This document shows positions 1 through 12,100 of a stretch of DNA of 64,000 bases, in pieces. The number at the start of each line of letters is the position of its first letter. The first letter of the stretch is position 1. Under the pieces are notes generated by a model. It was not told where the DNA came from. It did no database searches and worked only from the letters and a program-made list of their open reading frames with translations. A program made the translations under genes and the position numbers. Source of the DNA: Neodontobutis hainanensis (Eukaryota > Chordata > Actinopteri > Gobiiformes > Odontobutidae); contig JALDNG010000039.1 in the NCBI GenBank assembly GCA_024349245.1, positions 660,501 to 724,500 of the forward strand. Reading direction: 5' to 3'.

Positions 1-1084
1 ACCGCCTCTGGGTGCTGTCTGTGTGGGTGAATGTGTGTGCATGCATGTGTGGATGTGTGTGTGTATTCCACGTAGAGCTAGTGCTTCCCTTCTCCTGCAT
101 GTCTTCCTCATACAGTCTCTAGAGCGGAGCAGCTGTGCTCACGCACAACCAAACAGGTCGGGTACAGAGTACCAGTGTCTGGGATACTGCTCACCGGGAG
201 ACACTAACAAAAAATCTCATAGGAACAATTATATTATAATATCTGATCAAATAGTTTCAACATGACTCCTATGAAACTTATGCGAGTATATGAAAACCTA
301 ACCCCGAATAACCTCCTAGTTCAGATGGCAGCAGGTTGTAAATGTAGAGCAGTGACAACCGCAGATAGTCCACAGGCTCTGTGCATCTGTCCAGTAAGAC
401 TTGACTGAAGGGTACAGTCCCAAACAGCCCTGAAAAGGCTGCAGAGACACTGATGTCATGCAGGTGTCTATATTAGACGGAAATCAGACAAAACTTGATG
501 TGTGGTCATTAATTAGAATAAAGAGTCAGCCCTTTTTTGTGTCTATGGAGATGGAGCAGTTTACTGATGCATTAAACAGTTGAAAAATGTTTCTGATTTA
601 CTCCACATATTCAGTTTGTTAACTCATCACTTAATGGAACAAATGGTGCTTGTGTTTAATGCATTGTCGACTGTGAACAAACTGAACAAAATTTCTCATT
701 CATTCTTCTTGGCCTATGGATGTCTATCATAAGAACAAGACAAGCTTTCTTTGAGAAAAGGTTTTTGTGTTTTTTGTTTTTCTTCTTGCTATTACCCAAG
801 TAAGTATTCTCTGCTGTCAAATTGCCAAACTCGATGGCAATAGGGCCAAACTCTGGGACATTTTGTACCCTTTTAAAATTATTTCTGAAAACTAAAATAG
901 CACCCTGAGCCGATCCATGCCGCACCGCTCCAGTGGACAAAAGGCTCCTGATGTAAATGCAGTAACCTTCACTAGCAGTGGTTCAGATATGGTCCGCTCT
1001 AGAGTGTCTGTTTCTGCGCTACACTTACGTGCTCCACCACATTCTGTTTGTCTGGCTGCATGCTCCGCCCACCTTTCACCCGAT

Positions 1085-1136
1085 TGGTTGTTGTTGTTGT
1101 TGTTTTGTTTAGTTGTTTTTGTTGATGTTGTTGTTG
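1085..1136. repeat. TTG-rich simple repeat
   Basis: Imperfect GTT/TTG trinucleotide run in the itsn1 intron, interrupted by TTTAG and GATG. Confidence 0.8.
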
Positions 1137-3654
1137 TCGTCCTCTTTCTAGGATCATATCATTACCCAGACCCCCTTCTCCTCAAAGCCCTCAAAGAGAC
1201 CCACTAGGCCACGCCCACTAGGCCACTACTCAGCCAATGGAGACAGCAGCGAGAGGTCACATGACCGGGACATGGCAACTCTCCATCAATAGAAGGCAGA
1301 GACAAACAGTAACGATAAACGCCCAGTGGTGGCGTCCTCTGTCTATGCACGGCTCTGACTGGACATGACCAAAGTGCTCCACAGGAGGCAGACCTTCTCT
1401 CCACTCTCCAGTCTTCTCTTTACTTTCTGCTCCACTCTTTAAGAGGAACAAAAAAAAGACTATTGAGCTCAGTCGCAGTGACGCTATACGCTCAGTTCAT
1501 GCACATGCATTAACCATAGACATATTATTACTGACAGATTCACTGGGCCCCTGCCATTCAGTCAAAATTGGTTTGAGATCATCTGAAGCCAAAGGTACAG
1601 AGCCGCAAGACAAGACTCATTTGGAATGTGATTTTTTTTTTTTTTTTCTGCTAATTGCAGACTGACTGAATGAATGACTGTACTACAAGAAGTCATTAGC
1701 TTAGTAAACAGCTAATGGTTTATTACCACACTAACAATAAATAGAAAACTAATGGTGATCCCAAATTCTAAAACACTTTTCAATCCCAACATGAAAGCAG
1801 TATTAGGCACAAACTGAACAGTTGGGTTCATTAGGATATCTCTCAGTAATAAACAGGCTATGGTCCACACACACAAGCCTACCTAGCGTGGTTCGGTGGA
1901 TAGTGGGTCATTTTGTGGCTCTTTGGGAGGCTTAGACACAGTTAGTTACGCTTACCCTTTCCCCTTTGCCTTTTATTATGTTATTTTAATTGAGCCGCTT
2001 CATCGCACCCCACCCCACTAACCCCTCCCCTCCCACAGCTTCATAGAAAGACCCACTATCCGCTGGAGGACCCATCTTAATGTCTAAGCCTTATACTCTT
2101 CCTCTGTTTCTCTGACCTTTTCCTCCTCGTGCTCTATGCCAAGACTTTTCTCATCCCCATGTCTCACGTGTCTCATTTTCCTTTTCTGTCTCCATCTGAA
2201 GGAGCTAATGTATGAAAAAGAGAAGAAATAAGGCTGTGTTGAGATGTGTCCTTCAGCAAAGGGCTGGGTTTCAATCGCTGCTGCATTTATTTTGCTTAAT
2301 TATTATTTCAGCTTCAATTACTTCCGTTCCAAAGTATCAGGAAATACTGTTACATCCAGGTTACGTCCACACTTTATATATTTGCCTTTAATCCAGACTA
2401 CAATGGGGGAATGCTGCTTCTGTTTTTCCTTCAGTTTACTAGGGAGCAGGTGATCTGAAAGGAAATTCCGCCCAAACGCAGACAGCCACACGTCCATCTC
2501 AAACTTTAAACTTCCATACTTGATCATCCCGAATATGTATTGACTTTAAACAATCCCTTTTATGTTTTTCTGTATTCATGTATAGCCTGTTGTTATGTTG
2601 AACTGTCACGCTGCTGGGTGCTTGGTACAAAATGCACAAGGAGTGGAAGTAGTTTTAGTTTGGGTCATTCCAGTTTACACAGCTCAGCCGCAGATGTATT
2701 AGGTAATCTTTTGAAAGCAGAAAGAGTAGGCCTCGTGCGTTGTGTCATCTTTATGGGAAAAAAAAATAAGAATAGCAATGTAAGTTTATGCAGGACATAA
2801 AGCATATTCAGACCAAAAAAACTGTTCTACAAAACCCTTATCAAGACTGTAACATGCTACAGTTTCTATAAAACATCTCCTTTACTGGTTTTGGGAGAGA
2901 TACCCCCTAACGCGCCATGACTCAAAAGTTTTGCCAACAGCAACAGACTAGTGTTATAGGTGTTTTTTCTTTTTTTGTTGCATTATTTGTTTATCCAATG
3001 ACAGTATTGTGATTTTAATGTTTACCCACACAAAAGCGGATAATGAATCAACTTTTATACAAGGAGGAATGAAACGGTTAGTGTTGAGATGCGTGGATTC
3101 TCTTGGCTGTGGACTGTGTCAGTATCTGAATTATTAATTCAAACCAAAGCGGTATTAAAATTCTTTTAGTATGTGCTGATCAGTTGAGTGCTACCATCAA
3201 AGTTTACTTTATTTCAGTTCCTTAGTTTCAATAGTTATGTTGTGAAGTATTATTAGAGAAGAGCACAGTATATTCCTGCTTGGTAATAGTGGAGGTTATA
3301 CAATAATAATAAAGTAAGTACAAAGTTTATACCTTGTAATAACCACTAAAACTGTTGCAGGCCTGAAACTGGCAGATTTCCCTTGTGTTGCTTTTACATC
3401 GAGCCCTGCTGGTTGCTCTGTCAGTGCAGTTCACTTACAGGATAAGTTGTGTGAATGCTTGAATGCTACCGTATGAAGCTCAGAGCGCGAACCAAACTTG
3501 AATGAATACTTCTTGAAAAAGGTGGCTCTTGAGCTCTTCAGATCAGAGGCCCACTGATGTTAGGTATAAATGGACCAAAAAATGAATTCATAATTTGCAC
3601 TCGCCACTAACATCACCCTCTAGTGTGTCACTGAAGAAAATCTTAGTCTGTTGA

Positions 3655-3700
3655 GTTATTTGGTCCAGAGCTGAAAATGACACTAAATGCTGAACTAAGC
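3655..3700 (+). repeat. Local direct repeat, copy 1
   Basis: About 46 bp containing TTTGGTCCAGAGCTGAAA and a following CTAAATGCTGAACTAAGC. It recurs with a few differences at 3,981-4,026, about 325 bp downstream in the same orientation. Confidence 0.75.
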
Positions 3701-3980
3701 TGACCTTGTGCTGCTGTTGGATTCTTGTGAGATTTGGGAGTTAACAAAGTGAAAATCCATCTTGAACAGCACTGACAGGTCTGGGTGTGTTTTAGGTTTG
3801 AAGATGTAGCCGTTGTACTGTTACAAAGTAAAAAACAGGGCGTTGCACTGATTGGTTAAAACTGTTGTAAATCCAGTCGCCCAACCAGTTATTCATTTTA
3901 TAATACCTGTCCTTTTGCAAACCCTGGAAGCCCTCCCAGATGGTACTGTGGAGCAGTTCTATACTCGCAGAGTCAGGTTA

Positions 3981-4026
3981 AGTCATTTGGTCCAGAGCTG
4001 AAATGCCACTGAATGCTAAACTAAGC
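3981..4026 (+). repeat. Local direct repeat, copy 2
   Basis: Second copy of the motif at 3,655-3,700, with TTTGGTCCAGAGCTGAAA intact and small differences afterwards. Its origin, whether local duplication or a dispersed family, is unknown. Confidence 0.75.
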
Positions 4027-5499
4027 AGGAAAGAACTCAACTAGAGGGGTAATCTAGGGGTGTGTTCACTAGGTTTCTCATAAGCTCTCATGCTGCCACA
4101 CAAAACCTCAGTGCCCTCAGTGAACCCCAAGTAGACCATAGACGAGCCCAAATAGGAAGAGCGTTATAAAACATCACGTAACATTTTCCCAAGAGCAGAA
4201 AAAATTAACCGAAACATTGTACAACTAAATAAAATGAGAAGAGGGCAATTGTAAAACACAGAGAAGGTAAACTACAATAGCAGCAGCAACATCAAGTGAG
4301 TTTTTTTTCCTGATGGATCATACTAAACAGATTGTATTCTCCTTTCTGTTTTGGTGCGAACTAAATTAACCAGATGTGTGAACACACCCTTAAAGAACAC
4401 CGCTTGTTCCAACCCAACAGTGTAGCTCACCTGCTAAAATCCTCTTTCCAAACTTCAGCCGTTTCTGCACCTCTTGGTGCTTAAGTCAAGGCATTATACA
4501 GCACCATACAATACCAGCATGTTTCCAGTTAACAATCAGTGCATTAGAAATTTCTCTGAGATTGCCTCGGGAAAAAAAGACATCTTGTTCTATGTTTGTA
4601 CAGTTTTATATTATATTATTACTATTTCAGTCCTGTATGAGTTTCTCGTGGTTAAAACATGCTATTCTAAAGTTGCTATACACTATTTCCCCTATCACTG
4701 AGCTGGAATATAAAGTGCTTTGTCTCCAAAACAGTCCCACTTTGGCCAGAGCCGTGTTACAGCTCTTTTACCAGTGGAGCACATCACTGTTTCCAAATGT
4801 CTGATGTGTTATAAACAACAGCCAAGTAAAAAAAAAACATTAGGTCTTATAAATTTTAACCAAAAACAAATTGTTGTAACATTGGGTCGCCTATTGTTTG
4901 TTAAAAAATAATCTATGTAACTGATCTAATGGTAATGGTTGAAGCATTATATGAATATACACAGCAACTCTAATTATTGGAATAACCGACCACATGTGGT
5001 GGATAAATGGATGTGTGACTGAATATTATGCATGAATGGATCATTTTATGAACGTTGAAGAATGCTAAGGATTCTCGAATGAATGGATCATGACTCACTG
5101 AATGGGTAAAGTGTTACAGACTGTCTTGAGTTTTTATTGGTGAAGCGCTGAATTTGATTAAATTTCTGAGACTCGTGTGGAATGACTGGTTACTGTCTTT
5201 TTTCAGAGGTATTTAAGTCTTTGTTACACAGTCACAGACCTTTTTATTAACTATGTCAAAATATATAATTAAACTACTACGTATAGTCCATTCTTTGTTT
5301 TCCGCAGTGTATTACAGTTTCAATGTAAACAAAATGATGTCAAATTATTTAAAGTACTTCTGCTTCTTTCAAGAAAGCTGCTTTTTGGATTTGAATGGAA
5401 TTTTAAAGTAGACTATGTAACCTCTAGCACAGACGTATATATTCTCAAAATTATTTGATGATTTTTAGTCATGAGATCAGTAAGTGTCATGTCATGTTC

Positions 5500-5570
5500 T
5501 CAGTGACACAGTACTAAGAAAATAGACCAATACACTTGACTAGAGTCCTATTTTTACAGAATACACTGAA
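5500..5570 (+). repeat. Dispersed repeat, copy 1 of 3
   Basis: Contains AAATAGACCAATACACTTGA then AGAGTCCTATTT. Very similar segments occur at about 50,600-50,670 and 59,890-59,945. All three are on the plus strand in non-coding DNA. The family is not recognised. Confidence 0.6.
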
Positions 5571-6133
5571 CACATGGTCTTTCTTCCAAACTTTTCGTCT
5601 TAAATGTCTCTATTGTTAAAGAAAGGTGCTGACAGTGAGGTTGCACAGAAAGGAATCTGCGACCTCTGTTACACAGGTTTGCTTTAAATACCAAAAGTGC
5701 AATAAAACATTGCTTTTTTTGTATCAAAATCACATTGTATTTATTTTGAAATCATATAATCATTCATTTATTTAATTTAATATTTTAAAATCCTAAATTT
5801 GGGGGATGGGGAGTAAGAAGACAAGAAGTTTGCAAATGAGAGATTTATCCAAACACCTTAATTTAGAAACAAAGAAAGGGTGAAGTTGTTGTCCCTACTC
5901 TCTCTGTTTGTATAAAATAACGTCCATATGAAGGGATGAAGAACCACATCAAAATGCTCATTGTACTTGAATGTATCTGAATGCATCACTATTGCATATT
6001 GTGGAGACGTGAAAGCCATGCTCAGGGAGAGAGGTGAATACACATGCAACAAAATCATTCTCAAATTCTTTCTTGTTTTGTAATGTTACGTTTTATATTT
6101 TCATTGTGTGTGTGTGTTTATTTGTTCATTTAG

Positions 6134-9100
6134 GGTGTGCGGACCTCCACCTGCTGGACATGCTCAGTCCGATGGAGAGGAAGAGACAGGGCTACATCCA
6201 CGAACTCATTGTTACAGAGGAGAACTACGTCAATGATCTGCAGCTTGTCACTGAGGTAAAACACCGGAGCTGGAAACTTAGAGTCAAAAAAGTTCAGTGA
6301 GTTTTTCCCAATAGTTTGCAGGTCTGAGGAAACAAGAGTCTGTGTTTACCTGTTACTGAGAGGTCAGTTTCCTGTTATCTCCAAAAATGGACAATGTTAA
6401 AATTAGATCCAGATACTTGTCATTATAAAAACAAAATAAAATTAATTTCAAAATAATTAATGATATTTACCCTTGTAAATGTTTTTTGAGGACAAGGTTC
6501 AATGTGGAAGATAATGTGTACTTGTACTATCAAAAAGAAGTTTGTTTGTAAAATTGTACAACTGTTAAAAATTCTGAGATGACATAATTGGCTCCTTACA
6601 AAAAATACAATACCTTTATTTGATTATAATAGTATTAAATTCAGAATCTTTTTTTAAAACCTTAATGTAAAATACTTACTAACATTTACTTACATTTCAT
6701 GTAATTTAAAAAAAAAATTTACATTAAAAAAATGTATTGAATGTTTTTTTCTAAATCTCGTAAAAAACTTGAATGTAGAAAATAATGTAACAATTGTAAC
6801 TGTAAATGGATCGATGCCCCCTCCCCACATTGTTTTATTTTTGAAATAGGTTATGCTATTGTTTCTTCAGATCAAATTGGACAGTATGAGGACCCTAAAC
6901 CGAAACGCCAGTTTCAAGAGATTACAGAGCAGATTTATGAGGGGCGCCATTATCATTCATCCATTGACCATTTGTGTGTGTGTTTGTGTGTCCAGATCTT
7001 CCATAAACCTCTGCTGGAGTGTGAGCTGCTCTCAGAGAAAGAAGTGGCCATGATCTTTGTCAACTGGAAGGAGCTCATCATGTGCAACATCAAATTGCTC
7101 AAGTAAAAACACTTCTGCACTGTTCCTTTTAAACATGAGGGTCGGCAGGAGGGGGTGAGCGTACTGTTTGTTGTACAATGAGGAAGTGAACGTTGAAATA
7201 CTCTCATTTGTGCAGGGCTCTCCGGGTGAGGAAGAAGATGTCAGGTGACCGGATGCCTGTCAAGATGATTGGTGACATTTTGACCAATCAGCTGCCCCAC
7301 ATGCAGCCTTACATCAGGTGACTTTAACAGTCTCATTCTCTCTGGTGCACTGTGCCCCCCCTGACCTTCTCTTGTGTGCCCAGGTTCTGTTCGTGTCAAC
7401 TGAACGGTGCCACGCTTATTCAGCAGAAAACTGACGACAACCCGGAGATCAAGGACTTCCTTAAGGTTCGTGCTCAAAAGGACCATCTAAACGATATCTG
7501 ATAGTTTAGTGATGCCGCCTGACCTGACCTGTCTGTGTATGTTTTAGAGGTTGGCCATGGATCCGAGGTGTAAAGGAATGCCTCTGTCCAGCTTCCTGCT
7601 GAAGCCCATGCAACGAGTCACCAGATACCCCCTCATTATCAAAAATGTATGGAAGCACACATTCCCTGAAGTCATTTTTCATTGTAAACTACCTATTCAG
7701 TCACAATGGTATATTTGATCAATCTAACTTTTCTGTAGATCTTGGAGAACACTCCAGAAACCCATCCTGACCACAGCCATCTGAAGGCTGCACTGGAGAA
7801 AGCTGAGGAGCTGTGCTCTCAAGTAAGACTCTAATAGGGCAGCAGATTAGACATGCATAAAACCTGAAACTGGAAAATACTACTTGTAGCTCTGGCTGCT
7901 GGTGTGTTAGGAGTTCTTTACGCATGCCTTTAAAATTGACACTCCTTTTTACTGATACCACTGAACTCTTACTGAACTGGTTTCAGTAAAAAGCTTTGTA
8001 AACTTGTTTAATGGTTCTTTCGTAACCTATTACAAATGCGTTGTAATAAAGTCTCTACACACTGCAGATATTATTCAGAACAGATTGTGATGTTGTGAAC
8101 AAGTGCACACTCTGACATGCAACAGTGCAGTTGCACTCAGATACCTTTAGTTGGGATCTAGTATTGATTAAAAGCTATGCTTTTAGTGTGTTTTTTCCTA
8201 TTTACACCTGTTGATAAAAAACGTGTGTTCAGGTGAATGAAGGGGTGAGGGAGAAGGAGAACTCTGATCGCCTTGAGTGGATTCAGGCTCACGTTCAGTG
8301 TGAAGGCCTTTCTGAGGTAATGTTGCTGTGTTGTCTTCAAGTCCTTTCCCACAACTCAATAAGAAAGAAGAATAGCCATCATCTTTACATGGTCCTCATG
8401 TTTATCCTTCAGCAACTGGTCTTCAACTCGGTCACAAACTGTCTGGGTCCCAGGAAGTTCCTCCATAGCGGCAAACTCTTTAAAGCCAAAAGCAGCAAGG
8501 AGCTCTACGGCTTCCTATTTAATGACTTCCTGCTGCTGACACAGGTGAGCCCCACCTCTTCTGCATCTTAGAATATGTCCACACTTATGGGTTCCAGGCT
8601 GGAGCCTCTCCCTCCGGCTTTGTGCCTGATGCAAGGTACACTAAAGAACAGTCATTTAATTGCAGGGCAGATACTTCACCACATACTTACAGGGAGGCAG
8701 AGATGGAGTACGCAGGTCCTGGACTCGAACTTGAATCGAGTCATCAGGATCATGTCTGTGACTCGACTTTGACTGGGAATTGCCTTTTTATGGCTCGGAC
8801 TCAAACTTGGACTCGTTTATTCTCAGACGCAAGGACTTGTGGCTCGACTTGGACTTGAGAACTGATGACTCGGACTCGGACTTGAGCACCAAGGACTAAC
8901 AAGTCACACTCAGTGACAACACGGTACCTGTTGCATATGTTCATAACAGGACAAGCTGCTGTCATCTAACTTCCAGCCCCTAAATGTAACCCTAAATAAA
9001 TAAATATATAAAAATGTTTAATGAAATAAGCTATATATAAACCTAAAATCTCAATCAATGTATGAGTTTGGCTCCCATAGTTTTCAGTTTTGTAACTCAC

Positions 9101-12100
9101 TTTGGTGACTTGGATCTGGACCTTTCTTCAGTGACACAGACCGCATTTTAGAATAGAAATGTATATCAACAGTTTAATCACAACACTGTACAGCAGTTTA
9201 ATTTCATAAAAATGTAATTTTAAGCCAAATGAGCCAGTCTTTGAACGGCTTTTAGAAAGAAACTGATCCACTAGATCTTTAAAGATCTCTAAATCCCATC
9301 TTTACAGTGGGGCAAGTGAAGTACTAGGTTACCAAGTGCACTCCATAAGTCGTTTCTAACATTTTGAGTCTTAAACCGGGTAAGCTGTTTGAGAGCAACA
9401 CAAAATTGTGCTTAAGTAATACGGTACTTGCGATGGATCTAAACAGTTGGTACGTTTTTTTTACTAGGGTTAGGTTATTCCAAAATACAACATATTCTTT
9501 GTCCTACATCTTTCTAAAAACTAGAATTGTATATATCTTCTTCTGTCTCCTCTGGTCTCACTGTGACCTCTGTCTCCTCTGGTCTCTCTATGACCTCTGT
9601 CTCCTCTGGTCTCTCTGTGACCTCTGTCTCCTCTGGTCTCTCTATGACCTCTGTCTCCTCTGGTCTCTCTATGACCTCTGTCTCCTCTGGTCTCACTGTG
9701 ACCTCTGTCTCCTCTGGTCTCTCTATGACCTCTGTCTCCTCTGGTCTCTCTGTGACCTCTGTCTCCTCTGGTCTCTCTATGACCTCTGTCTCCTCTGGTC
9801 TCTCTATGACCTCTGTCTCCTCTGGTCTAACTGTGACCTCTGTCTCCTCTGGTATCACTGTGACCTCTGTCTCCTCTGGTATCACTGTGACCTCTGTCTC
9901 CTCTGGTATCACTGTGACCTCTGTCTCCTCTGGTATCACTGTGACCTCTGTCTCCTCTGGTCTCACTGTGACCTCTGTCTCCTCTGGTATCACTGTGACC
10001 TCTGTCTCCTCTGGTCTAACTGTGACCTCTGTCTCCTCTGGTCACACTGTGACCTCTGTCTCCTCTGGTCTCTCTATGACCTCTGTCTCCTCTGGTCTCT
10101 CTATGACCTCTGTCTCCTCTGGTCTAACTGTGACCTCTGTCTCCTCTGGTATCACTGTGACCTCTGTCTCCTCTGGTATCACTGTGACCTCTGTCTCCTC
10201 TGGTATCACTGTGGTCTCTGTCTCCTCTGGTCTAACTGTGACCTCTGTCTCCTCTGGTCTAACTGTGGTCTCTGTCTCCTCTGGTCTCTCTGTGGCCTCT
10301 GTCTCCTCTGGTCTCTCTATGACCTCTGTCTCCTCTGGTCTAACTGTGACCTCTGTCTCCTCTGGTCTCTCTGTGGCCTCTGTCTCCTCTGGTCTCTCTA
10401 TGACCTCTGTCTCCTCTGGTCTAACTGTGACCTCTGTCTCCTCTGGTCTCTCTGTGACCTCTGTCTCCTCTGGTATCACTGTGACCTCTGTCTCCTCTGG
10501 TCTCTCTGTGACCTCTGTCTCCTCTGGTCTAACTGTGGCCTCTGTCTCCTCTGGTCTCTCTGTGGCCTCTGTCTCCTCTGGTCTCTCTATGACCTCTGTC
10601 TCCTCTGGTCTCTCTGTGACCTCTGTCTCCTCTGGTCTAACTGTGACCTCTGTCTCCTCTGGTATCACTGTGACCTCTGTCTCCTCTGGTCTCTCTGTGA
10701 CCTCTGTCTCCTCTGGTCTCTCTGTGACCTCTGTCTTCTCTGGTCTAACTGTGACCTCTGTCTCCTCTGGTCTCTCTATGACCTCTGTCTCCTCTGGTCT
10801 AACTGTGACCTCTGTCTCCTCTGGTATCACTGTGACCTCTGTCTCCTCTGGTCTCTCTGTGACCTCTGTCTCCTCTGGTCTCTCTGTGACCTCTGTCTTC
10901 TCTGGTCTCTCTGTGGCCTCTGTCTCCTCTGGTCTCTCTGTGACCTCTGTCTCCTCTGGTCTCACTGTGGCCTCTGTCTCCTCTGGTCTCTCTGTGACCT
11001 CTGTCTCCTCTGGTCTAACTGTGGTCTCTGTCTCCTCTGGTCTCTCTGTGACCTCTGTATACTCTGGTCTAACTGTGACCTCTGTCTCCTCTGGTCTCAC
11101 TGTGGCCTCTGTCTCCTTTGGTCTCTCTGTGGTCTCTGTCTCCTCTGGTCTTTCTGTGGTCTCTGTCTCCTCTGGTATTACTGTGACGTCTGTCTCCTCT
11201 GGTCTCACTGTGACCTCTGTCTCCTCTGGTCTCACTGTGACCTCTGTCTCCTCTGGTCTCACTGTGACCTCTGTCTCCTCTGGTCTCACTGTGACCTCTG
11301 TCTCCTCTGGTCTCACTGTGACCTCTGTCTCCTCTGGTCTCTCTGTGACCTTGTCTCCTCTGGTCTCTCTGTGACCTCTGTCTCCTCTGGTCTAACTGTG
11401 GTCTCTGTCTCCTCTGGTATCACTGTGACCTCTGTCTCCTCTGGTCTCTCTGTGACCTCTGTCTACTCTGGTCTAACTGTGACCTCTGTCTCCTCTGGTC
11501 TCTCTGTGACCTCTGTCTCCTCTGGTCTAACTGTGACCTCTGTCTCCTCTGGTCTCTCTGTGGCCTCTGTCTCCTCTGGTCTCTCTGTGACCTCTGTCTC
11601 CTCTGGTCTAACTGTGGCCTCTGTCTCCTCTGGTCTAACTGTGGCCTCTGTCTCCTCTGGTCTCTCTGTGGCCTCTGTCTCCTCTGGTCTCACTGTGTCC
11701 TCTGTCTCCTCTGGGCTCACTGTGGTCTCTGTCTCCTCTGGTCTCTCTGTGGCCTCTGTCTCCTCTGGTCTCTCTGTGGCCTCTGTCTCCTCTGGTCTAA
11801 CTGTGGTCTCTGTCTCCTCTGGTCTCTCTATGACCTCTGTCTCCTCTGGTCTCACTGTGACCTCTGTCTCCTCTGGTCTCTCTGTGACCTCTGTCTCATC
11901 TGGTCTCACTGTGGCCTCTGTCTCCTCCGGTCTCACTGTGACCTCTGTCTCCTCTGGTCTAACTGTGACCTCTGTCTCCTCTGGTCTCTCTGTGACCTCT
12001 GTCTACTCTGGTCTCACTGTGACCTCTGTCTCCTCTGGTCTCTCTGTGACCTCTGTCTCCTCTGGTCTCACTGTGACCTCTGTCTCCTCTGGTCTCACTG

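Larger units (their letters stand above)
1..6133 (+). other. itsn1: itsn1 intron, 5' part of window
   Basis: No coding exon was recognised in this stretch. The first coding exon at 6,134 begins with the last two bases of a Trp codon, so the previous exon (expected to end the fifth SH3 domain) must lie left of the window and this interval is intronic. It holds a TTG-rich simple repeat, a poly-T run near 1,631-1,647, a local direct repeat near 3.7 and 4.0 kb, and one copy of a dispersed repeat near 5.5 kb. Small open frames here have no recognisable similarity. Confidence 0.7.
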